A stretch of DNA of 64,000 nucleotides from JACKII01 sp965202745. GTDB taxonomy: Bacteria > Pseudomonadota > Alphaproteobacteria > Bin95. Below the pieces are notes generated by a model, which worked only from the letters and a program-made list of their open reading frames with translations, had not been told where the DNA came from and did no database searches. The DNA is taken from positions 186,001 through 250,000 of the forward strand of contig CBDBCB010000019.1 in assembly GCA_965202745.1 (NCBI GenBank), in the 5' to 3' direction. Positions 8,116 to 18,751 of the stretch are shown piece after piece; the stretch's first letter is position 1; every line of letters starts with the position of its first letter. Position numbers and translations under genes: made by a program.

Positions 8116-9150
8116 CTGGACAACGCCCAGCAACCGGCCTTAGCTTTCGCCCACCACAACCTCGCGAAAGACGGACCAAGGGAGCTGATCGGCGAAGACC
8201 TGAGCGTCACCCATCCCACCTGGGGCAACATCTACGTCCGCAACAAGCGGCCCGCGAGTCAGGATAGCTTCACTCCTGACCGCATCGTCGTGATGCAGCA
8301 TGGCACGACCTACGACTCCGCCGCGTTCGACCTGCCGTTCGCCGGTATCTCCTAGATGGACTACATGGCGCGCCGCGGCTTCGATGTGTACTGCCTCGAC
8401 CTGCCCGGCTATGGCCGCTCGGACCGCCCGGCGCAAATGGCGGAGCCGCCGGAAAACAACCCGCCCTTCATGCACACGCCGGACGCGGCTGATTGCATCG
8501 GGCACGTGGTGGACTTCGTCTGCCAGCGGCGCGGCGTTGAAAAACTATGCCCGGTTGGCTGGTCCTGGGGCACGGCGATCACTGCCCTTTTCACGTCGCA
8601 GAACCCTGCCCGTGTCGAGCGTCTAGCCCTTTACGCCCCGATTTGGTTGCGTGACCAATCAGCCGTGAACGCCGTCGATCCGGGCGGGAGCCCCGGCACC
8701 TACCGCTCCCCCACCAAGCAAGCGACGCTCCAGCGCCGCCAAAACGGCCTGATGCTGGACCAGGCGGCCCATGTCATGCCGCCCGAATGGTTTGAGATGT
8801 GGTGGGAAGCCACCACCTCCTGCGATCCGGATGCCCCGCCAGACACCGTCCGCGCGCCGAACGGCGTGGTAGACGACGGACGCAACTACTGGAGCGCCGG
8901 AAAAGCACCCTACGATCCGGCGAAGATCACCTGTCCCGTTTTGGTCACCGTCGGCGAGTGGGACTGAGACACCAGCCCCGACCTCGCCATCGCGCTCTAT
9001 CCACTGCTGACCGGTGCACCCTGGAAGCGCCTGTCCATCGTCAGCGGCAGCACCCACCCCATCATGATGGAGCGCAACCGCGTCCTGCTCTTCCGCTCCG
9101 TCCAGCAGTTCCTGGAGGAAGCAGCGCCCGATACAGGCAACGTGGAGTAG
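8116..9150 (+). pseudogene. alpha/beta hydrolase with two in-frame stop codons
   Basis: One continuous frame with clear alpha/beta-hydrolase sequence: VVMQHGTTYDS (oxyanion region), YCLDLPGYGRS, the nucleophile elbow GWSWGTAI (Ser within G-W-S-W-G), the acid-bearing VTVGEWD loop, and a C-terminal HP histidine candidate. A TAG at 8353-8355 interrupts IS-MDYMARRG, where relatives usually have Trp. A TGA at 8965-8967 interrupts GEWD-DTSP, where relatives often have Arg or Ala. No start codon or ribosome site is evident: the frame runs back into a REP palindrome, so the N-terminus also seems lost. Dead gene on this evidence. Confidence 0.85.
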
Positions 9151-9186
9151 CGTCACGAGAGCCGGATCCGTACAAGCTGCTCCTCC

Positions 9187-9285
9187 GCTCCCACGAAGGT
9201 GGGAGCCCATGCCAGAGAGCTCCCCACAAAGTCCGGACTATGTGATTGGGCTCTCAGGCATGGGTCTCCACCTGCGCGGAGACGG
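9187..9285. repeat. intergenic inverted repeat of a second palindrome family
   Basis: Arms near 9201-9220 (GGGAGCCCATGCC...) and 9250-9269 (GGCATGGG inside) match at about 16 of 20 positions, flanked by the small hairpins CTCCCACGAAGGTGGGAG and CTCCACCTGCGCGGAG. This is a different sequence family from the CTGAGC-GTCGAAG palindromes. It lies between the convergent hydrolase and dehydrogenase remnants. Confidence 0.65.
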
Positions 9286-9321
9286 CGCGGCGCTATGGCC
9301 TCTCACCCGATCCGGAAGGCC

Positions 9322-10185
9322 CTAAATCTCCACCACCACCTTGCCGAAATGACCGGCGGCTTTGAGGTAGTGGAACGCCTCCCGCGCCTCACAAAAGGTA
9401 AAGGTCTTGTCAATTACCGGGCGCAGTTCCGCGGCGGTAAACGCCCGGTTCATGCGCTCGAACATGGCGCGGCTGCCGACATAGATGCCGCTGATGCGCA
9501 GCGAGTTGCGGAAGATCAGCGCCAAATGCCCGGCAATCCGCGTGGAGGCGATGGAGCGCGGCAGCGTCCCGGCCCCGCCGACCTCCAGCACATGATCGAT
9601 GCCCTTGCCGCCCGTCGCTTCCAGCACGCCCTTTTCCCAATCCGGATTGGTGCGGTAATTGACCGTACCCCAGGCACCCAGCGCATTCGCCCGCTCCAGC
9701 TTGGCGTCGCTGGAGGAAATCACCACCGCCCGCGCCCCGGCCATCCGGGCAATCTGCAGCCCGAAGATCGAAACGCCGCCTGTGCCGATGCACAGGACCG
9801 TGTTGCCCGCCTTCAGGCCGCCCTTCTCCACGATGCCGTGCCAGGCGGTCAGCGCCGCGCAAGGTAGGGTCGCGGCCTCGACAAAGCTCGTATGGTCCGG
9901 GATCGCGACCACGGCCCGCTCGCTTAGCGCGACCTCTTCCGCCAGCACGCCATCCATGGCCCCGCCGAGCGCGCTCGCCATGCCGTCCGCCGTGATCTCG
10001 CCATCCTCCCAGCGCTGGAAGAAGCAGCTTGCCACCCGGTCACCGACCTTGAAGCGGGAGACACCCGGCCCGACGCCAATGACCTCACCCGCGCCATCCG
10101 AGTTCGGGATACGCGGAAAGGGCAGCCCGCGCGCCACCGGATCGCTGACCGTCAGCAGATCGCGGTAGTTCAGCGACGACGCCCG
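9322..10185 (-). pseudogene. zinc-type (MDR) alcohol dehydrogenase, 5' end deleted
   Basis: Medium-chain dehydrogenase/reductase of the NAD(P)H:quinone-reductase/alcohol-dehydrogenase type. The homology begins in the middle of the N-terminal catalytic domain at ASSLNYRDLLTV. It continues with PNSDGAGEVIGVG, the TLPCAALTAWHGI segment, the Rossmann nucleotide-binding loop (about GTGGVSIFGLQIARMAG) and a normal end at GKVVVEI-TAG. Roughly the first 38-40 residues, including the start codon, are missing. Directly upstream on the same strand lies the truncated 3' end of a repeat-rich adhesin gene, so a deletion has fused the two. Apart from the lost head the frame is open throughout. Confidence 0.85.
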
Positions 10186-10196
10186 TCCTGCCTGGG

Positions 10197-13100
10197 TGCC
10201 TCCCAGACCACGACCCATCTGCCGTCGGAAATACCCGACACCTGCGGGTCTTGCTGGTCGTCGAACGTGGTTGTGTTAACGATGAATTCCGGTCCGTTCC
10301 GGGTGCCGACAGCTTCTGCCGCACCAAGATCGGCCTCCTGGGTAATCGCTATCGAGAAACTGCTGGGATCCTGGATAGAACCATCGCCGTCGGTCAGGTC
10401 CAGCGAATAAGTGCGGGATGTGCGCGGGTTGTCCGACGTATTGTCATAGACGAGCGCGCTCAAGATGGCCTCGACGGCTTCAACAGAAGCCATCGCGTTG
10501 AAATCGACCTGCAGGTCCGCGCCGCCCTGGTCGTCGCTTGCTCAGCGTGCCGATGGAAACGCCATTGAACCGGACATCAGTGCCAACGACTGTGATCGGG
10601 CCGATATCGGCTATCGACAGATTATCTTGGGTCTCATCATCCGGCGCGAGGAAATCGTCGGCGTTAGTATCGTCAACGATGCGTGAGAAGCGCAGCAAGC
10701 CACCGTCAAAATCGGCGGAATCCGAGTCTGAAAGCGTCACCGCCCCGCCCGCAAACACTTGGGCTCCAACATTTACCGTATTTTCCAAGAACTGCACTGT
10801 ACTGGGCAGGCTCGCAATTTGCGGTGGATCGGAGATCACAAACTCCGCCGGATCACCCATAATCTGTTGCTGAATATTGTTGGCATCTACTGCATTGGAC
10901 TGCCACAGGACCACGTAATTGCCGTCCGGCAGGAATGCCAGGGCAGAGTTGTCCTAGCTACTGAGGACTTCGGTATTGATGCGTACCTGGCTATCCAGGC
11001 GCGTGCCGTCACTGTCGAAGACCTGGGCGAAGATGTCTGCGCCAGAACCGGGTGCCGGCGTGGACGTATCGGTCCAGCTGACAACGAACTTGCCATCATC
11101 CAACGCCGTGATATCAGGCCGCGTCTGATCGCCGGACACCGTGTCGTTAACCCGGAATTCTCCGTCGACGGGCACACCTGCTGCCGTATAATGCTGGCCG
11201 AAAATACCGCCGGAACTGGTATCCTGGCCTTCGGAGCGCCACACGATGACGAAATCACCACCGGTTAGGACGGCAATCTGGGCATCGGCCTGGTTCGAAT
11301 TGGTGAAGGTGTTGACCTGAAACTCGCCTGCTTCTGCAACACCGGAATTGTCGAACAGACGGGCAAACACGCCTTGTCCCGATCCATCGCCCGCCGTTCC
11401 GGATATCGCCGATTCCCACACAATCACAAAGCGGCCCCCGGCAAGCGCCGCGACCTGGCCGGCAACCGGATTGCCAGCGGCATCACCGAGATCGTCGGTC
11501 CAGACAATCACAAAACCGCCATCGACCAAGCCCGCGGATTGGGGCTGAAACTGCGATGAAACGACGGTCTGGTTAATCTGAAATTCCGCACCGACCGCCT
11601 GACCGTTCTGGTCGTAGCGCTGGCCGAAAACGCCTTGGTCATTGTCGCCCGGATTGTCCTGATTGGTGGACCGCCAGGTGGCCAGATAGCCATTCGCCAT
11701 GCCGGTGCCGGAATCGAACAATGTCGCCACGTGGGGGCTGTCTTGGGAATTGAGCTCAAACGTATTGACGCGAACTTCCCCCCGGACCGGCCCGTCCGTA
11801 TCGGTTTCGGCGTTAATCTGAATATCAACCGTCACCGGCTCCGATGTACTGCCGTCGCCGTCCTCCAGCAGTATGGACAAAACGGTGCTGGGTCGCGGAT
11901 CGTCCGAAGTATTCTGATAGGTCAGATGCTCAACAAGAACCTCGACTTCAGCCGAAGTCGCATTGGCATTGAGATCGATAACGAACGCAGAACCATCGAT
12001 ACCATCCGACGAAATTGTACCGACAACCGTACCGCCGACGCTGACATCTGCTCCCGCAATCGACACCGGGCTTGCACCGGATTCATCCAAACCGATTTGG
12101 TCTTGGCCATTGGCGTCCTGGAACGGGAAATCGTCTTCCGCCACCGACTGCGCCAGTATGCTGGCGATCAGGCGGCCGCCGTCAAAATCAGCGGAATCCA
12201 TGTCCGCAACAGCTGCGGCGGCGTCAGCGTCGATACGCTGGGGCGTAGTGTTGACGGTATTTTCGTCAAACACCCGCACGCTCGAGACCGCCTCAACTTC
12301 AGGCTGTGTGCTGGGCTGCAGGAACGTGTTGATATCGCCGAACAGGCGATGGAATATGCCCTGCCCGGAACCGTCACCCGCGCCACCCGATGTTGCAGAC
12401 TCCCAAACGCCAACGAATCCACCGCCGTTCAAAGCCGCTACGTCGGAAAGTGTCTGGCCGCCGCTGATTTCCTCATTAACCTGTACTTCACCGGTCAGCG
12501 CAACACCATCCGCGTCGAAGCTGCACGCGAAAACACCATAGGCGCTGCCATCGCCCGCACTCCCGGAGTTGAAGGACGACCAGGAGATGGTAAAGCCACC
12601 ATCAGCGGTTGCGGTGATTGTGGGCTGGTATTGCCATGACGATGTCTCGACATTGACCTGAAACTGACCGCCGACCGCGGTTCCATCGCCATTGAACACC
12701 CGTGCGAAGACATCGTAGGCCGAGCCGTCAAGGCCGCTGTTTTCGTCCCAGACAACAACAAACCAGCCACCGGCAAGACCGACAACCTGCGCGCGTTCCT
12801 GCGAACCGCCGGTGGACACGTTGACGAGGAACTCCGTCCTGATCGGCGTACCATCCAGTTGAAATACCTGCGGGTTAATGCCGGTGCCGCTGCCGTCATT
12901 GGTACCGCCCCACGCGACGACAAAGCTACCCGCCGCCAGATTATTGCTCCCTGCATCCGCCTAGATGGCAGCGATGGACGACGCCCCCTGATTGCCGCTG
13001 ATCGCAGAGTTCACCTGGAAGTCGTCGGCCGCTGCAACACCGGCAGCATCATAAATGCGTACACGGATGCCGTCGCTGCTTCCGTCGCCCAAGTCATCGG

Positions 13101-13551
13101 TAAAGGAGACCGCAAAGCCGCCACCGGGAAGACCGATTACCGACGGATCCAACTGTGTCGATCCCAGATTAACGGCGTTGACCCGGAACTCACCCCCCAG
13201 TGTGGACGCATCTGCTGCAAAACGTTGGCCGTAGACGCCAAAATCGAAACTGCCCGGTTGATCCTGGTTACGTGCCTCCCAGACGACAACGAAGCCGCCA
13301 TCGTCAGTCGCCGCAACGCTGGGGTCCTACTGAATATCCCGCAAGGTGGCGTTTATCGTAAACTCACCGCCGATCCGTTGCCCTTGGGCCGAGTAGTGTT
13401 GGCCAAACACGCCGGCCTGGTCGCCATCCTGACCTTCGGAGATCCATATGACGACATAGGATCCGTCGAGCAATATTGCTATTCGAGGCACCGTTTGGTT
13501 GCCGGCGGTAAAAATGTTTACGCCATTCTCTGGGGACAAAGGCATGTTCAT
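10197..13551 (-). pseudogene. large repeat-rich secreted adhesin-like protein, decayed
   Basis: About 1,120 codons of a protein built from ~50-residue repeats of the type DGGFVVVWES...GVFGQRY...G.F.VN, seen a dozen or more times, with two interspersed cadherin-like blocks (DADAAAAVADMDSADFDGG, LTYQNTSDDPR). Such proteins are surface or secreted and often bind calcium. The ATG at 13551 has AGGAG about 10 bases upstream, and there is no classical signal peptide, which fits type I secretion. TAG codons interrupt the frame at 13327-13329, 12961-12963 and 10954-10956. A one-base shift near 10530 moves the frame before ASVEAVEAILSALVY. The 3' end, where a secretion signal is expected, is missing because of the fusion to the dehydrogenase remnant. 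Not functional as it stands. Confidence 0.8.
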
Positions 13552-14107
13552 CTTTACGTCTCCTAGTACAGCAGCACTTTGTTAGAGCCATCTTACGCAT
13601 AAGATCATAAAGTATGCATCTTGGTTCGCTCTCGTCGGTTAGTCAAAATTTTCCTAGGCAAGCCTGCGTATGTCAAATGATGAATCGGAGCGATAAGTAT
13701 TAAGCGCTGATTAATTTTAACGACAATTGCGTACACGTAGCGTCGAATTGCTGAAAATAAAGCACTAACCTGCAGTGATTTCTCATCTTTCCATCCAGCA
13801 TTATTCAGACGCCGTGCGACCGCCCGGCCAATTTTCGGCAAACCAATCGGCAACTCCTTACAAATATAAGCAACCACCTAACACTGAAGCATAAGCGCGT
13901 CTGCGCTTTGCTCCTGTGAACCAGTTAACAAGCATGGTTAAATTTTGGCGTAAATCAACGAGGCTCGCTGGTGCTCCCCAGCAAAAAAGACCCTATTCTT
14001 GCGATCACGGCTGCAAGTTTCGAATACATAGACGGCGAGCGAAACACTCGGGTACCCAAGTTTTACGCAATTCAGACCGCACACAAAATACTGGCTAACT
14101 CGGCCCG
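13552..14107. other. AT-rich intergenic region, no supported gene
   Basis: 556 bases, clearly more AT-rich than the surroundings. It holds the upstream region of the adhesin pseudogene (Shine-Dalgarno at about 13560-13566). A 90-codon open frame at 13605-13877 on the minus strand has only a GTG start, no ribosome site and no recognisable motif. No RNA gene or repeat is recognised. The composition shift suggests that the adhesin and its flank were acquired. Confidence 0.5.
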
Positions 14108-15106
14108 CTAAATTGGCGCGCAGGCGCGGATGGCTTCCTCGAACACCGCCGCCGAGCCCGGCCCCCGGGCGAAGGGCGAGATAATTGGCTCATCTATGCC
14201 GCTGTCGCGATAAGCTTGCAGCTTGGCCCGGCATTCATCGGGCGCGCCCGCCACGCTTGTGGCCCGAACCATCTCGTCCGTAACAGCCCCAGCTGCGCCA
14301 GCCTTGTCGCCTGCGGCCCAAAGGCTGGCGATAGCCGCCGCTTCTTCCTCAAACCCATGGCTTGCGATCAACTTATTATAGCGTGGGAAGAAACCGGCGT
14401 AGAGCGCCAGCCCCGGCCGCATCTTGTCGAGCGCGGCTGCGCTGTCCGCATCCACAGCGGTTGGACACAATGTCGTGACTGCTATGCCTGCCGGGTCCCT
14501 GCCCGCTCTGGCAGCACCCACCGCCAGTTGCGGGCGAATCTCAGCGGCGGCCTTCAGCGTAGAGCGGGTCAGGATGATGCCGTCGCAGATTTCGCCCGTC
14601 GTCTGCACCATCTTCGGGAACAGACCCGCGGCATAGATCGGCAGTTCCCGCCGCAGCGGCTGGAACCACAGGTCGAAGTTCTCGATCGTGATGGTCTCGC
14701 CATGGATCGAGGCGACGCCGTCCCGCACCAGATCGCGCACGAACTGCACCGTCTCGCGCGTCCGGGTAATGGGCTTGGTGTAGGCCACGCCGTGTTCCGG
14801 CTCCACCTGAACCCGGTGGCTGGAGCCGACGCCCAGCGTGAAGCGCCCGCCCGATAGCTGGTCCACCGTCATCGCCGCCATGGCAAGCGTCGGCGTAGTG
14901 CGCACGTAGACGCTGGTGATACACGTGCCGAGCTTAATCCGGCTCGTCTGCATCGCTGCTGCCGAGAGGATGGCGAACTGGTCACCGCCATGCCCCTCCG
15001 CCACCCAGGCCGAAGTGTAGCCAAGGTCTTCCGCGAGCTTGATCAGCCGCACGATTTCAGAGGCATTGGGTCCACCGGAAAAGCCGACGCCAAGATGCAT
15101 GCTCAT
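14108..15106 (-). CDS. LLM class (luciferase-like) flavin-dependent oxidoreductase
   Basis: A 332-residue TIM-barrel enzyme of the bacterial luciferase-like superfamily, closest in look to the F420/FMN-dependent group. Seen: ASEIVRLIKLAEDLGYTSAWVAEGHGGDQF at the N-terminus, IKLGTCITSVYVRTTPTLAM, DQLSGGRFTLGVGSS (typical of the superfamily, about residue 82) and SVAGAPDECRAKLQAYRDSGID near the end. Whether the cofactor is FMN or F420 cannot be told. The ATG overlaps the stop of the upstream hydrolase by four bases (ATGA), so the two are translationally coupled and probably act in one pathway. Confidence 0.88.
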   Translation of the reverse strand: MSMHLGVGFSGGPNASEIVRLIKLAEDLGYTSAWVAEGHGGDQFAILSAAAMQTSRIKLGTCITSVYVRTTPTLAMAAMTVDQLSGGRFTLGVGSSHRVQVEPEHGVAYTKPITRTRETVQFVRDLVRDGVASIHGETITIENFDLWFQPLRRELPIYAAGLFPKMVQTTGEICDGIILTRSTLKAAAEIRPQLAVGAARAGRDPAGIAVTTLCPTAVDADSAAALDKMRPGLALYAGFFPRYNKLIASHGFEEEAAAIASLWAAGDKAGAAGAVTDEMVRATSVAGAPDECRAKLQAYRDSGIDEPIISPFARGPGSAAVFEEAIRACAPI

Positions 15107-17136
15107 AGTTTCACCTCATGCAAGGGGCGGCTCCAATCGGCAGCACGCGCCACAGAACGCTCTATGTCTTCTTCCAGCATGAGCCGTTCTGCCACCAGTT
15201 CGCGAGCGGCATTTTCAATCGCTGCGACATAGCCCTCAGCCGAGCCATACCGGGCAAGAATGGAGGCACGCGGATCACCGGTTGCGGCCTGTACCTGGTC
15301 ATCCTCCGGGAAAGGAATATAGCTGCCGGAGAACTCATGCATTGCTCCCTCGCCGAAGCCTCGCGAGCGGATGTTCCAACCGGCATAGGTACCGAGTGGC
15401 GCCTGCACCATCGGACAGCGCACGCCCGCCACATCGTTGCCGTCAGCGTCCACCGCCGACACCAGCACCGTGTAGCCATGCTCCGCAATCACATCCGGCG
15501 GTTCTTTCGCCAGGATACCCTGCGCCTCCTCCGGCCCGAAATCCATGAAGGGCAGCTGGTTGGGCTCCTGCGGTATCATACGGCCGGGGATGGAAGGGAA
15601 TTGTTCCCGCCATGTCTCATACGGCACCAATGTGCCGTCAGCAATGCGGGGCACGCGGCTCAGCGGAGGTTCCACGCCTTCACTTGCCCACTTGTCCAGC
15701 GCATCTGTCATCGCGCGGAAAAGCATGCTGGTCTGCGCAATATTTAAGTAATGCTCGGTCACAGCCTTGCGCGGTTTTTCCTGCAGTGGATCGGAGCCAT
15801 GCTGCGTTGAGGCCCAGTGGTAGATACGCACGCCCGGCGGCTCGGCCAAATCGTTGCCCTGCGTATCGGTGTGCACAAGTGAACCGCGCCGCTGCCAGTA
15901 CTCTGTCGCCGTCTGCGTATGGATCACCAGCGGATCGGTGTCCGGCCGCTTGAGGATGGCGTCGGTCTTGCCACTGTTGTGGTCCATGCATTCTGCATAC
16001 GCAAAGGGGAACCGGTCCGCCGGACAATAGTGATCCTCATGCTGCTGGCCGCCTGCGACCACGGCGTTGGCGAAGCGCTGGTTCAGCCATTTGCCGCCCG
16101 CGCCAGAGACATGCGGCATCAGCCCGTCGAACACACGGCGGTTCTCATGGTCGGCGTTGAAGCCCTGCCAGATGAAATCCCGAATACAGCGCCCGGTTTG
16201 AGAGCGGCCATAGCCGTAGGCCTTCTCGATCATGCCCTTTGGGCCCAGCGGGTTTTCCTGGCCCGCCGCGTCGCGCTCACCGTATTTGAGGAAGCTCACG
16301 AAATCCCGAACTGCCACGTGGCCGAGGCCCATAACGAGGGGGTCGCGGCCCTCATAGACGAGCTCGTAGATCCAGCCAGGCTCGAACCCGCCCGGCATGT
16401 AGATATGGCTATCGCTGGGCGCGATGCCTTTGTCGTCACCAACACCATCCAGCCCACCGGCAGCCTCCATCCGGGAAAAGGACCATTGCTCCGCCGGCAC
16501 CGGCTGGCGCTTATCCCCGGCATAGCGGCGGCGGGTCAGTTGCGCCTTGTTCGTATCGCGTGAGACAGTGGGATGGGCGCGGGTAGAGCCCCTGCCGGAC
16601 AGCGGAAAACAGAGCACCCCCGGACTGTTCGCAATGAATTCTGTCCGCACCGGCCCCGTCACCGGCGAGCCGTCCGGCTGGCGGGCAACCGGCAGGTCCA
16701 GGATCAAACGGTCGTCGCCCGGCAACATATCGCCCTGCCACGTGCCAAAGACGATGGTGTACCCGCGTCTGAACAGGAAACCGTTACCCGCGTGAGCCTT
16801 GCTAACCGGATCGTTGGAATGCAGCGCGTCGCAGAAATACTGCACCAGCCTCTTGTTGCCCCGGTTGCCCCAATCGAAGAAAATCCGCCGATTGCCGAGG
16901 CGCATGTCGGTAGGCTTCAGGATACAGAAGTCCTGCTCGAAATGGACCAGCCCGTCGGCGCACCTCTCTGCAAGCAGAATGTCGGTGACGCCGGCTTGCG
17001 CTGCCGCGGCAGGGTCGACCGTGTGCAGGATGCGGCCTTTAATGCGCTCATAGGCGCCTGCATACCCAAACGACTCGCCCTCCACGAACAGACGGTGGTC
17101 GTCGATGCGGACGGTGAGATGGTTGGTCACAGGCAA
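15103..17136 (-). CDS. alpha/beta hydrolase domain-containing protein (Abhydrolase_10 type)
   Basis: A 677-residue protein matching the family annotated as alpha/beta hydrolase domain (Abhydrolase_10). The probable nucleophile elbow is GYGRSQTGR near residue 300. Other family-like blocks are FFDWGNRGNK, GYTIVFGTWQGDM, the SDSHIYMPGGFEPGWIYELVYEGRDP segment and the C-terminal DFGPEEAQGIL. Members are usually esterases or related hydrolases of unknown substrate. There is no obvious signal peptide. It is the first gene of a coupled pair with the LLM oxidoreductase at 14108-15106. The neighbouring NtaA-type monooxygenase suggests an oxidative catabolic route. Confidence 0.82.
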   Translation of the reverse strand: MPVTNHLTVRIDDHRLFVEGESFGYAGAYERIKGRILHTVDPAAAAQAGVTDILLAERCADGLVHFEQDFCILKPTDMRLGNRRIFFDWGNRGNKRLVQYFCDALHSNDPVSKAHAGNGFLFRRGYTIVFGTWQGDMLPGDDRLILDLPVARQPDGSPVTGPVRTEFIANSPGVLCFPLSGRGSTRAHPTVSRDTNKAQLTRRRYAGDKRQPVPAEQWSFSRMEAAGGLDGVGDDKGIAPSDSHIYMPGGFEPGWIYELVYEGRDPLVMGLGHVAVRDFVSFLKYGERDAAGQENPLGPKGMIEKAYGYGRSQTGRCIRDFIWQGFNADHENRRVFDGLMPHVSGAGGKWLNQRFANAVVAGGQQHEDHYCPADRFPFAYAECMDHNSGKTDAILKRPDTDPLVIHTQTATEYWQRRGSLVHTDTQGNDLAEPPGVRIYHWASTQHGSDPLQEKPRKAVTEHYLNIAQTSMLFRAMTDALDKWASEGVEPPLSRVPRIADGTLVPYETWREQFPSIPGRMIPQEPNQLPFMDFGPEEAQGILAKEPPDVIAEHGYTVLVSAVDADGNDVAGVRCPMVQAPLGTYAGWNIRSRGFGEGAMHEFSGSYIPFPEDDQVQAATGDPRASILARYGSAEGYVAAIENAARELVAERLMLEEDIERSVARAADWSRPLHEVKL

Positions 17137-17208
17137 TTCACCTCTGGTTCGTTTTCACCCTGATTAGCATACAGCGCACACCGGAAGGTCTGGTGAGCAC
17201 ACACGCGG

Positions 17209-17256
17209 TCCTTCGATACGCCCCGGCGCAAGGCCGGGATCACTCAGGATAAGACA
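17209..17256. repeat. REP-like element remnant
   Basis: Contains TCCTTCGATACGCCCCGG and ATCACTCAGGATAAGAC, which resemble the half-sites of the TCGAAG/CTGAG palindrome family, arranged as an imperfect hairpin. Located in the gap between two minus-strand genes. Confidence 0.5.
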
Positions 17257-17275
17257 ATCAGAATGACGGCTTGGA

Positions 17276-18634
17276 TTATTCCGCAGCCGCCCTTGTTTTC
17301 CATTCGCCTAAGGTCGGCTTCGGCAGGCCCAGGATCTCGCGCAAAGTCGTGCCCGGATATTCTTTCCGGTAGATGCCGCGTTTTTGCAGTTCCGGCACCA
17401 CATGCTTGACGAAGTCCTCGAACGAGCCCGGCAGCCAAGTCGGTGCTACGACAAAGCCATCGCATGCTGGCTCATGGAAGTACTCTTCCATCATGTCTGC
17501 GATTTCTTTGCCGGTGCCGACCCACGGGTCATCCATACGGCCTCTGCCAGTCACTTCCATAAAGTCGCGCGGCGTCGGATTTTTGATGCCAGCGACCTTC
17601 GTCACCCGGTCGCGCATTGCCTGCATACCGGTGATGCCGTCCAACTCTTCGTCGGTAAATGGCTCGTCGATGCCTTTGGCGTTGAAGTCGTAGTTCAGCG
17701 CTTCCGACAGCAGGGAAAGCTGGTCGATCTCGTTCGGCAGGGTCTTGTAGAAGGTGGCTTTGTCTTCAGCCTCCATCCGTGTTTCGGCCGTCATCGGATA
17801 GAAGATATTGCAGAGCTTGAAGTGGTCGGGATTGCGACCGTTGGCGACGCATTCGGCCTTCATGTGCGCATAGCCTTCTTTCGCCCGCTGAAGGTCATGC
17901 CAGGCGGTGAAGATCACCTCGCCCCAGCGGGAGCCAAACTTCATGCCACGGCCTGAAGCACCGGCCTGGATCAGCACCGGATTGCCTTGCGGAGAGCGCG
18001 GTACGGTGAAGGGGCCACGGCTTTTGTAATACTGGCCCTCGTAGTCAAGACGCCGAATCTTGTCCGGATCGGCAAAGCGCATGTTCTGTTTGTCATAGAG
18101 CACCGCATCATCGTCCCACGAATCCCAATGGCCACGGACGATTTCCATGAACTCATCAGCGCGGTCGTAGCGGTAGTCGTGCGCAAGCACCTGATCCCAA
18201 CCCCAATTCCGCGCCTCGTTGTCGTTGACGCTGGTCACGACGTTCCAGGCGGCGCGACCGTGGGTCATCAGATCCACAGTCTGGAACAGGCGCGCAACTT
18301 GGAAAGGATTGAAATAGGTGGTGGACATGGTCGCGCCCAGGCCCAGATGCTTGGTCGCCAGCGCCATTACGGTCATGCAGGTGACCGGGTCCATCTTTAC
18401 GCAGCGGATGCCGTGCTCGACCGTATGTGCATGGTCGCCCATATACATGTCGGGCATTGCCAGCCGATCGTCGAAGAAACCCATATCGAACTTACCCTCT
18501 TCGAGGACACGTCCGATATGCTGGTAGTATTCCGGCGAATAGCTATTGGTCCAAGCGTCCGGATGCCGCCAGGCGGCGGGGATGGTGGTGCAGTTCTGAG
18601 CCTGAAGAAAGGCTACCAAAGAAATCTGGCGCAT
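17276..18634 (-). CDS. NtaA/SnaA/DszA-type flavin-dependent monooxygenase
   Basis: About 452 residues, a luciferase-like two-component monooxygenase of the nitrilotriacetate/alkanesulfonate/dibenzothiophene-sulfone group. It would use reduced FMN delivered by a separate reductase, which is not in this window. Seen: FDMGFFDDRLAMPD (about residue 50), LGLGATMSTTYFNPFQVARLFQTVDLMTHGRAAWNVVTS, which is highly typical of the family, and PVLIQAGASGRGMKFGSRWGEVIFTA. The substrate is unknown. Two starts are possible: ATG at 18634, chosen because the homologous MRQISLVAF begins there, and GTG at 18664, ten codons earlier. Part of the minus-strand catabolic block. Confidence 0.88.
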   Translation of the reverse strand: MRQISLVAFLQAQNCTTIPAAWRHPDAWTNSYSPEYYQHIGRVLEEGKFDMGFFDDRLAMPDMYMGDHAHTVEHGIRCVKMDPVTCMTVMALATKHLGLGATMSTTYFNPFQVARLFQTVDLMTHGRAAWNVVTSVNDNEARNWGWDQVLAHDYRYDRADEFMEIVRGHWDSWDDDAVLYDKQNMRFADPDKIRRLDYEGQYYKSRGPFTVPRSPQGNPVLIQAGASGRGMKFGSRWGEVIFTAWHDLQRAKEGYAHMKAECVANGRNPDHFKLCNIFYPMTAETRMEAEDKATFYKTLPNEIDQLSLLSEALNYDFNAKGIDEPFTDEELDGITGMQAMRDRVTKVAGIKNPTPRDFMEVTGRGRMDDPWVGTGKEIADMMEEYFHEPACDGFVVAPTWLPGSFEDFVKHVVPELQKRGIYRKEYPGTTLREILGLPKPTLGEWKTRAAAE

Positions 18635-18751
18635 GAGGCGGTGGTCCCTTGTCCTCGCATTCACATGAATTGGACAAAAGTCTAAGCCGCTTCCGCGCCA
18701 GAGGGAAGCGGTTCGCTTCCGCGCCCGCTTCCCGCCATTGGCACATGGGTT

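Noticed and set aside
8965..8967. Selenocysteine at the TGA of the alpha/beta hydrolase
   Set aside because: The position is not a redox cysteine in the family and the same gene carries a second stop (TAG) and no start; nonsense mutation is simpler.
11635..12639. 334-codon plus-strand frame over the adhesin region
   Set aside because: Antisense shadow of the repeat-rich minus-strand gene; no start signals and low-complexity composition.
10954..13329. UAG recoded to glutamine in this organism
   Set aside because: Several intact genes end in TAG at the expected place (cobW, uvrC, the amidase, phyH, the CoA-transferase), so TAG is a normal stop.
13605..13877. Small basic protein in the AT-rich gap
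   Set aside because: GTG start only, no Shine-Dalgarno, no recognisable motif; likely chance open frame.
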